From: Terriglobus tenax
Lineage (GTDB): Bacteria; Acidobacteriota; Terriglobia; Terriglobales; Acidobacteriaceae
DNA: 64,000 bases
Assembly (NCBI RefSeq): GCF_025685395.1
Contig: NZ_JAGSYA010000003.1
Coordinates: forward strand, 558,001 to 622,000
Direction: 5' to 3'
The notes beneath the pieces are model-generated. The model ran no database searches, had not been told where the DNA came from, and was given only the letters and a program-made list of their open reading frames with translations. Below are positions 42,741 to 49,975 of the stretch, piece after piece. A program made the position numbers and the translations under genes. Within the stretch, counting starts at the first letter, position 1. Every line of letters starts with the position of its first letter.

Positions 42741-44810
42741 ATGGAATTTCGAATTGCGGATACATTTACCGATAGCCTCGCTCGTCTGACCGGCGACGAG
42801 CAGAAGGCCGCGAAGATGGCCGCGTTCGACCTGCAGCTGAACCCCGCGCACCCGAGCCTGAGCTTTCACAAACTGGACAAGGCGAAGGACAAGAACTTCT
42901 GGTCGATCCGCGTGACAAGCGACCTCCGGCTGATCGTTCACCGCAACGACACCAGCCTGCTATTGTGCTACATCGGACATCACGACGATGCCTACCATTG
43001 GGCAGAGCGCCGAAGGATGGAAACCCACCCAAAGACCGGCGCAGCGCAACTGGTGGAGATTCGCGAACGCGTACAGGAGATCACGGTTCCGAAGTATGTA
43101 GAGGAAGAGCGGGCTGCCCCCAAGAGTAAGGCTCTTCCAAACATCTCGGAAGGCACGCTGCTGAACTACGGTGTGCCGGAAGAATGGGTGCAGGAAGTCC
43201 TGAACGCCAGCGAAGATGATTTGCTGGAGATCGCTGGTCATCTCCCGGCAGAAGCCGCCGAAGCTTTGTTGAATCTTGCAACGGGCATTCGCCCGCCGTT
43301 ACCGGAGTCCGTTGCGCCGGGAACGAATCCGTTCGAACATCCCGACGCACTGCGACGCTTCCGCGTCATGAACAACACAGAAGAACTAGCTCTGGCGCTC
43401 GATTATCCGTGGGAGCGTTGGGCAGTCTTCCTCCATCCCGAGCAGCGGAAACTGGTGGATAAGAACTTCAACGGCCCTGCTCGTGTCTCTGGCACTGCTG
43501 GTACGGGCAAGACAATCGTCGCGATCCACCGCGCCGCTCACCTTGCACGAACCCACCGCGAAGCTCGCGTGTTACTGACAACATTTTCGGTTCCACTTGC
43601 AAATGCTCTCCAGAGCAAACTTCGGCTGCTCCTAGCAAACGAGCCACGACTCGGAGAACGCATCGAAGTGTATTCGATGGATGCGATCGGAAAACGTCTG
43701 TACGAGTTGAATATCGGTAAGTCAAAGATTGCAACGACCAAACAGATTCAGGATCTATTGCGGCAATCATCCGCAAATGCCGGAGAGCACAAGTTTTCTT
43801 TGCGATTTCTGACTACGGAGTGGGAGCAGGTAGTCGATGGCTGGCAACTGGATTCGTGGGAAGAGTACCGCGATGTCAGCCGTCTAGGGCGCAGAACACG
43901 CCTGAGGGAGGAGCAGCGTAAGCTACTCTGGACCATCTTTGAAGACGTTCGGAACGGATTGCGTGAACAGGGACTCATCACCACTTCGGGGCTGTTCAAT
44001 GTGCTTGCGCACCACTATGCCAAAGGCGCTCCGTCGCCCTTTGATTTTGCCATCGTAGATGAGGCGCAAGACATCAGCATCGCGCAGATGCGCTTCCTGA
44101 CGAGTATGGTTGGCGGCAAGCCAAATGGTCTGTTGTTTGCAGGGGACCTCGGCCAGCGTATCTTTCAGCAACCTTTCTCTTGGAAATCAGCAGGTGCCGA
44201 TGTGCGTGGGCGTGCTGCAACTTTGAAGATCAATTACCGCACCTCACACCAGATTCGTTCCCAGGCGGATCGCTTACTCGATCCACAGATTTCTGACGTG
44301 GACGGAAATCTGGAGAATCGCAAGGACGCCGTATCGCTATTCAATGGACCGAAGCCGGATATCAAGACATTTGAATCGGATCAGAAGGAAATCCAGACGG
44401 TAGCTGCCTGGTTGCGAGAGCTTATCCAAACAGGCCTTCAGCCACACGAAATCGCATTGTTTGTACGTTCGATTGCGCAGGCGGAGAGGGCCATAAAATC
44501 AGCAGAATTGGCCGACATCCAATATCGAGTGTTGGACGAGCATGTCGAAGTTGTTTCCGGGAGCCTTTCCCTTTGCACGATGCACCTGACCAAAGGATTG
44601 GAATTCCGAGCCGTTGCGGTGATGGCTTGTGATAACGAGGTGATTCCTCTTCAGGAACGCATCGAGGCAGTTGCTGACGAAAGCGATCTGGAGGATGTGT
44701 ACAGCACTGAACGGCACCTGTTGTACGTCGCCTGTACGAGAGCGCGCGATCACCTTCTCGTAACCGGTATTGATCCCGCATCAGAGTTTCTGGAAGATAT
44801 GAAGCAGTAG
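42741..44810 (+). CDS. RelE-like toxin domain fused to SF1 (UvrD-like) helicase
   Basis: 689 residues. Residues 1-95 match the RelE/ParE toxin fold (FRIADTFTDSLARL, then FWSIRVTSDLRLIVHRND and CYIGHHDDAYHWAERR). After a linker (about 100-235) a UvrD-like helicase begins: Walker A SGTAGTGKTIVAIHRAAHL (about 247-265), DEAQDI (about 440), KINYRTSHQI (about 497), TMHLTKGLEFRAVAVM (about 613) and LLYVACTRARDHLLV (about 660). It ends the operon with the restriction and methyltransferase genes. Its job is unknown: it could process DNA after cleavage or act as a second, toxin-like effector. Neither activity can be shown from the sequence. Confidence 0.88.
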   Translation: MEFRIADTFTDSLARLTGDEQKAAKMAAFDLQLNPAHPSLSFHKLDKAKDKNFWSIRVTSDLRLIVHRNDTSLLLCYIGHHDDAYHWAERRRMETHPKTGAAQLVEIRERVQEITVPKYVEEERAAPKSKALPNISEGTLLNYGVPEEWVQEVLNASEDDLLEIAGHLPAEAAEALLNLATGIRPPLPESVAPGTNPFEHPDALRRFRVMNNTEELALALDYPWERWAVFLHPEQRKLVDKNFNGPARVSGTAGTGKTIVAIHRAAHLARTHREARVLLTTFSVPLANALQSKLRLLLANEPRLGERIEVYSMDAIGKRLYELNIGKSKIATTKQIQDLLRQSSANAGEHKFSLRFLTTEWEQVVDGWQLDSWEEYRDVSRLGRRTRLREEQRKLLWTIFEDVRNGLREQGLITTSGLFNVLAHHYAKGAPSPFDFAIVDEAQDISIAQMRFLTSMVGGKPNGLLFAGDLGQRIFQQPFSWKSAGADVRGRAATLKINYRTSHQIRSQADRLLDPQISDVDGNLENRKDAVSLFNGPKPDIKTFESDQKEIQTVAAWLRELIQTGLQPHEIALFVRSIAQAERAIKSAELADIQYRVLDEHVEVVSGSLSLCTMHLTKGLEFRAVAVMACDNEVIPLQERIEAVADESDLEDVYSTERHLLYVACTRARDHLLVTGIDPASEFLEDMKQ

Positions 44811-45141
44811 TGTGTTGGCACCTGTAATGGGGACGTCGATCCAGTTCATTGGTGTTTCTGGTGAGAGCCGCTGCCTCTGGCAGCGGGATGAAGGTTGACA
44901 CGTCACCCCCAAATGGGAACTGCACAGGTGCACCTGTGTTTACGCGGGTGAACATGTTTAGAAACAGCATTTTGCGAAACGCTTCTTCCGCGCCGTAAAC
45001 GCAGGGAATCGTGAGAATCCCTGAAATGGCCGAAATGCGTAAACACGGTGAATCGGAACGTACTTAGCCGCGATCAGCCTCAGAGCTGTACTTGACGCGG
45101 ATTTTGCAGTGGAGCATCTTGGAAGCAAGGCGGGCTTCCCC
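44811..45141. other. Gap before the mobilisation genes, candidate oriT region
   Basis: About 330 bases without a gene. It contains a perfect 16-bp palindrome CACAGGTGCACCTGTG (44923-44938), a 10-bp inverted repeat GTGTTTACGC (44936-44945) / GCGTAAACAC (45037-45046), and GGAAGC-N7-GCTTCC near 45121. Clusters of such repeats just upstream of mob genes are common at transfer origins. No nic site could be assigned. Confidence 0.45.
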
Positions 45142-45567
45142 ATGAGCACATCCCGCACGACCAATCCGGCATTCTCAGGCGCTTCGGAAAGCGCACAGGA
45201 AAAGCCCGGCTTCCGCACAAAAACCATCGCGACAAGGGTCACTCCAGAGGAACTTCGTGAGGTCGAAGCGGCTGCCGAGAAGAGCGGCAAAACGCTCGCG
45301 GAATGGCTTCGGGAACTATCGCTGAAGGCGGCGCGAGAGCACCCTGCCGACCCGGCCGAGCTGGTGCTTTCCGAGGTCGTGGCACTCCGCTACATGCTCC
45401 TGAACCTGTTCCATGCGACTGCCCAAGCGAACGCGGAGAGCAAGCATCTGCTGGCCGAGTCGGTGCTGAAAATCCGTGACCAGGCGAACGCCCGAAAGCT
45501 GGCCGATGCCCGCAAATTGCTCTCCGATTTTCTGGCCGGGGAGGATGGAACCGGAGGCCAGAAATGA
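45142..45567 (+). CDS. MobC/RHH relaxosome accessory protein
   Basis: 141 residues from ATG (an in-frame GTG at 45109 is possible). The ribbon-helix-helix pattern KTIATRVTPEELREVEAAAE followed by KSGKTLAEWLRELSLKAA is typical of MobC and related relaxosome proteins that bind oriT and help the relaxase. The C-terminal half is helical and alanine rich. The last four bases overlap the coupling protein ATG, so the two are coupled. Confidence 0.82.
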   Translation: MSTSRTTNPAFSGASESAQEKPGFRTKTIATRVTPEELREVEAAAEKSGKTLAEWLRELSLKAAREHPADPAELVLSEVVALRYMLLNLFHATAQANAESKHLLAESVLKIRDQANARKLADARKLLSDFLAGEDGTGGQK

Positions 45568-47540
45568 GTACCGGAGCGATGCGCTTTCCCAGCCGTGGGC
45601 GGTGGCTCCTGTGGCTGGTTTTGCTCTTCGTGCTGGGGCCGTTTCTGGTCATCGTTCCGGGGACGCTCTGGCTCGGCTGGACGATGAATCCCGTCCAGAA
45701 CTTTTACCTCGGAACCTATGCCGCTTGCTCCACACTGAGTCCTTATCCCACCGCTCTGACCACGGTACGGTATGTCGAGAAGACGGCCCCGGGGCGGAAG
45801 CCGGAGCCGCTTTTGCCAGAGGATGCGGTCAAGAGTTCCGATCCGAAACAACGATTCGCATTAAGCCCCAAGGCCATCGCGGAGGGCTGGCGCGGGATTA
45901 CGATCCTGCCACCCGGCAAAGTTCGCGCAGCAGAGCTGAAAGCATATCTCCAAGACACAATCTACGACGGGGATAGTGCGTGGTTGATCTTTCTTCGGCC
46001 ACCGCTTTACCTGACAGCAGCAGTGCTTTTCCTATACACACTGTGGCTGACGTTCGGCCATAAAGTTCGCATCAGCCGGAAGCATGAACAGCGTCACGGA
46101 CGACGCACTAAAGGCCCGGAGATGGTGGCCGCCTTCAACGTGTTCCGCCGCTCCAGTGAGGACGGAATCCGGTTCCGGATGGAGCGGGACGGCTTGCTCG
46201 GCAGGGTGATTCCAGGACCGAGCTTTTCGATTCCGAAGCGGCTGGAATCCAGTCATGTTCTGCTGATGGGTGACACGGGCTCGGGCAAGTCTTCAGCCAT
46301 CCGGCAGATTCTCCGCCAAGTTCAGGACAGGGGTGAAAGTGCCATCGTCTATGACCCGGCTATGGACTTCTTGGGCGAGTTCCACGATCCGAAAAGAGGC
46401 GACCTCATCCTGAACCCACTCGATCAGCGCTGTCCGTACTGGGGCCTTGGAGACGAGATCGACCGACCGGAAACAGCCACCACTATTGCCGCCGCGATGT
46501 TGCCGGAGAAGGAATATGAAAAAGCGTTCTTCACCGATGCGCCGCGCCGGGTGCTGGCTCATCTGCTGAGGAACAAGCCACAGCCTAGAGACATCCTGCG
46601 GATGATGGCCGACCCTTCATACATAGAGGCGGCGGTCAAAGGAACTCCACTTGCTGCCCTGCTCGATCCCGGCGCTCCCGCGCAGCGTGCTGGCGTTCTC
46701 TCCAGCCTGAACATGGTCGCCGATAGCCTGGAGTTGCTGCCCGAGTGGGAGCATACGCGCAAGACATTTGCGACTGCAGAGTGGTATACCGAACGCAAGC
46801 GTTGGGTCTTTCTGACATCCTCTGCCGCCTATCGCGAGAAGGTCCTGCCGCTGTACTCTGCATGGCTCGATTTGTTCATCCTGCGCATGATGGGTTACTG
46901 CGAAGACCCTGCGGTAAAGCCGGTCTGGTTTGTTCTGGACGAGCTGGCCAGCTTGAACAAACTGCCGCAGCTTCATACCGCCGTGACTGAGAATCGCAAG
47001 TACGGAAATCCCGTTGTCATGGGGATTCAGGGACGCAGCCAGATGGAGAAGCGCTACGGCCAGGACGCCGAGGCCATGCTCTCGCAGCCCGCGACGAAAA
47101 TCTTTCTGAAGACATCCGAGCCACGCGCTGCCAAGTGGATCTCCGAAAGTATCGGCGAGATCGAGGTCGAGCGGCTGAAGGAGTCACGCAGCATGGGGTT
47201 GCTGCGCTCAAAGAAAAGCTTTGCGATGGAGATCGCCACCAAACCACTCATCATGGCTTCCGAGATCGCCGGGCTTGCTCCGCTTACCGGCTTTATCCAG
47301 CTGGAGAATTATGTCGTTCCGGCAAGGTTCAGCCTGGCAAAGAAGCACAACAAGCAGCCGGAGTTTATCGAGCGAGCATTGGAAAAGCCACGACCGCGCA
47401 AGGTTGAGACTGTGAAGACCACGACGCCCACCAAGGCTCCTGCCCCCCCAAAGGCTGTTCAGGGCGTCTTGCCTTTGGATGAAACTTCTGCCGTGAAACG
47501 TGAGGGCTTCAGTTGGGATGAGAGCAAAGGCATCGAATGA
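45564..47540 (+). CDS. Type IV coupling protein (TraD/TraG/VirD4 family)
   Basis: 658 residues. Two N-terminal transmembrane segments (about 14-36 and 147-165) anchor it to the membrane. The cytoplasmic ATPase has Walker A MGDTGSGKSSAIRQIL (from residue 235) and Walker B-like WFVLDELASLNKLPQL. It should link the relaxase-DNA complex to a secretion channel and pump DNA. No channel genes are present here, so it would have to use one supplied by another element. The C-terminal tail is proline rich (TKAPAPPKAVQG). Confidence 0.92.
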   Translation: MSTGAMRFPSRGRWLLWLVLLFVLGPFLVIVPGTLWLGWTMNPVQNFYLGTYAACSTLSPYPTALTTVRYVEKTAPGRKPEPLLPEDAVKSSDPKQRFALSPKAIAEGWRGITILPPGKVRAAELKAYLQDTIYDGDSAWLIFLRPPLYLTAAVLFLYTLWLTFGHKVRISRKHEQRHGRRTKGPEMVAAFNVFRRSSEDGIRFRMERDGLLGRVIPGPSFSIPKRLESSHVLLMGDTGSGKSSAIRQILRQVQDRGESAIVYDPAMDFLGEFHDPKRGDLILNPLDQRCPYWGLGDEIDRPETATTIAAAMLPEKEYEKAFFTDAPRRVLAHLLRNKPQPRDILRMMADPSYIEAAVKGTPLAALLDPGAPAQRAGVLSSLNMVADSLELLPEWEHTRKTFATAEWYTERKRWVFLTSSAAYREKVLPLYSAWLDLFILRMMGYCEDPAVKPVWFVLDELASLNKLPQLHTAVTENRKYGNPVVMGIQGRSQMEKRYGQDAEAMLSQPATKIFLKTSEPRAAKWISESIGEIEVERLKESRSMGLLRSKKSFAMEIATKPLIMASEIAGLAPLTGFIQLENYVVPARFSLAKKHNKQPEFIERALEKPRPRKVETVKTTTPTKAPAPPKAVQGVLPLDETSAVKREGFSWDESKGIE

Positions 47541-47602
47541 CGCTAACGGCGTTTCACAGGATTAATTGCCCGGTGTCCACGCTATCATCGTCTTCTGAGC
47601 AA

Positions 47603-49708
47603 CTAATTCGCCAAGATAATCTGGGTGCATTCCTGCAAGACATATTCAGGAATGTTGTCAAATTTGTGTGGGTTGAGTTGCATCACATACTCGTTTTCGA
47701 TGTGGAAAGATTCATTCACAAATTTCTGGAGAATGCTGTTGTCATCGACGGTTGCCTGGTGAACCTGCCTGTATATCCTGAAGAGTTGCAATTTGTCATA
47801 TCCAACTGTTGCCGTCTGGAATCGGCGCTGCATTTCCCCTTTGTCACTAATGATAGAAAGCACGGCATCATAATTAAAATCCGGGATGGATTTCCTAATC
47901 TCAGCCAGTGCAGCTGCAATTTCTACGGTCGTCATTGCAACATCGCCAGAACTTGACTTCAGAACCGGAGTTGCTCTTCCGTGTAAAAGATTGGCGAGGT
48001 AGTTGTACTCAGACCCAAGATCATTAAGGATTTCGAAATGCCGCCTCAGGTAGATGCATTTGATGACCTCATCCGATAGGTCTCTGACATTTGCATCGCA
48101 TATCTGAGCGAAGGTCTGGATGTCGGAGTCTTTGATCTCAACCTCGGAAACAACACCGTCTTTTGACGCAAGAAAATATGCAGTCGGTTTTGGATGCTGA
48201 AACAGCCTTTTTACGCTTCGAATGATATCGATTGCAGGCTCTATGTCGTGCGTCAGCATGAGCACAGTTGCGTTTCGCAAACTGGCCTTCCCACGGAAAA
48301 GCTCATTCAGAATTGCAAACTTTTTCGTCTTATCGAAAGACGACACGGGATCATCTAAGATGGCAAGTCCGGGTTTCTCGCTCAGAACTTGATGCATAAA
48401 TAAGACAAGAGCAAAAGCATTCTTTTCTCCGTAGCTTAGGTGCTGTGCAGCGGCTTCCAGATGCTCACCGAAATCCTGGTGTACCAGCTTCATCTTGTAA
48501 GAATCGGCCTCTGGCTTAATAACCACGCTGTACTTGTAGCCGGCGGACTTCAGAAATCCATTGATACTATTCTGATTTTCATGAATGGACTGCTCAATGT
48601 GGCTCTTATGCCGGTTGATTTTTCCCTTAAGCTCTCCAATCTTAACTAATAGTTCCTGAAGTTTTTCATTTATAGGATCGATAACGGATTGCGTCTCTGA
48701 CGAGTTGAGTCTTGCCAACAATGAAAGATCAATCTTCAGCTTTGCAACTTCATCATCGATTTTGCCTGCATCACGAAGAGCGAAGAATGAGATGGACCGC
48801 AGCCCTTCGAGCTTGACGATCAGCGTTTCGACATCCCCGCGAAGTGCGCTCAGAAAATTTGTCTCTTCCAGAGATAACTCGATCTTCGATTTTGTTATCT
48901 TCTCCAGACTTTCCCGGCATGATTGTTCAAAGTAGTTGCCAAGCCTTGCAATGATCGCGCGTAAAGCACTTAAATGTTCAATAGATTTCGTGTCGTATTC
49001 TTTGGCAACTTGTTTGACTATGTCTTTCTTTTCGGGTTCCCGGATGTCTGATGCGCAGTAGGGGCAGTTGTCGGATAAATCCAGAAATACGTTTCCTTTT
49101 GTTTGCCATGCAATCCAACTGGCTGGCTGCTCACTCCTGATGAAAGCTTCAAACGGTTTGAGCTGGAGCGGAATGTTTTCAATTTTATTTCCAGAACCGA
49201 AGGCTTTGTAACCCTTACTGGATTTGGAGAGCGCACCGGACTTTGTGACGCCGAAGGCATCGCGAACTTCTTTTAGATCAGAAATTGTGTTGCTTAATGC
49301 TTCATTGCCTTCGAAAGCAGACTTGATACCCGCAAGAAGGCCTTCAATTTCTTGCATCGCGGCCTTATAAGTATCTGTTTTGATAAATATATCGAAGCTA
49401 TTTTTAAGGACCTCATCGCGCTGGAAAACGAACTGGGAGACATAAGATTCGTCAAAGACAAGAACTGATCCGATATTCTCGGCACCATGAACAACAGGCT
49501 CGTGCTGCCCGCTCGCTCCCCGGTGTTTGAATGGCTTCAAGGTTTGAAGCAAGCCGTTATTCGTCACAGTGGCGATAAGTGCTCGTGCAATCGTACTCTT
49601 ACCAAGTCCATTGGGGCCGTACTTGATATTAAGAGTCCCTTCACAAATGACGATTTTAGCGTTCTCGATGCAGTTGCAGTTTTCAATTGAGACTGTAAAC
49701 GAACTCAT
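47603..49708 (-). CDS. AAA_13/SMC-like ATPase with zinc-hook CxxC, defence candidate
   Basis: 701 residues from the ATG at 49708 (AAGGGG upstream). ABC-type ATPase parts are complete: Walker A KYGPNGLGKSTIARAL near residue 30, a coiled-coil middle with CPYCASDI (zinc-hook-like CxxC), signature LSYGEKNAFALVLFM, and Walker B LAILDDPVSSFD followed by VLMLTHDIEP. After the ATPase lies a C-terminal segment with LRRHFEIL (Arg-x3-Glu) and LANLLHGR, which recalls the Arg-Glu-His nuclease triad of PrrC and RloC anticodon nucleases, but spacing to the histidine is shorter. It is on the strand opposite to the transfer genes and is probably cargo. RloC-like activity is a guess. Confidence 0.75.
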   Translation of the reverse strand: MSSFTVSIENCNCIENAKIVICEGTLNIKYGPNGLGKSTIARALIATVTNNGLLQTLKPFKHRGASGQHEPVVHGAENIGSVLVFDESYVSQFVFQRDEVLKNSFDIFIKTDTYKAAMQEIEGLLAGIKSAFEGNEALSNTISDLKEVRDAFGVTKSGALSKSSKGYKAFGSGNKIENIPLQLKPFEAFIRSEQPASWIAWQTKGNVFLDLSDNCPYCASDIREPEKKDIVKQVAKEYDTKSIEHLSALRAIIARLGNYFEQSCRESLEKITKSKIELSLEETNFLSALRGDVETLIVKLEGLRSISFFALRDAGKIDDEVAKLKIDLSLLARLNSSETQSVIDPINEKLQELLVKIGELKGKINRHKSHIEQSIHENQNSINGFLKSAGYKYSVVIKPEADSYKMKLVHQDFGEHLEAAAQHLSYGEKNAFALVLFMHQVLSEKPGLAILDDPVSSFDKTKKFAILNELFRGKASLRNATVLMLTHDIEPAIDIIRSVKRLFQHPKPTAYFLASKDGVVSEVEIKDSDIQTFAQICDANVRDLSDEVIKCIYLRRHFEILNDLGSEYNYLANLLHGRATPVLKSSSGDVAMTTVEIAAALAEIRKSIPDFNYDAVLSIISDKGEMQRRFQTATVGYDKLQLFRIYRQVHQATVDDNSILQKFVNESFHIENEYVMQLNPHKFDNIPEYVLQECTQIILAN

Positions 49709-49975
49709 CTCGTTCCCCTTCTCGAAATCAGGGCCCAACTTCTGGCCACAATTCTATAGCTTTTGATCGTAGGCAATTTCAAGATTTGTGGCTGCTACGA
49801 GGATCTCACCCTGCATCTCAACCGGAAGGCCGCTGCGCCCGTATCCGCCAGAATCAAAGCTGTTATCCCAGCTAAGTTTGGAAGTGTTCGTGGGCGCCAA
49901 ATCGTCAATGCGCTCGGACCCATCGGATTAGCTGATATGTCGGCCTGTGTAGCTTCCCAAGCATAGAATCTCAAT
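49709..49975. other. Short divergent gap
   Basis: About 270 bases between the ATPase gene (minus) and the relaxase gene (plus). It holds no gene that I can support and should contain both promoters. Confidence 0.4.

Noticed and set aside
42741-44810. Gabija-type GajB helicase
   Set aside because: There is no GajA-like OLD nuclease next to it, and the RelE-like N-terminus does not occur in GajB.
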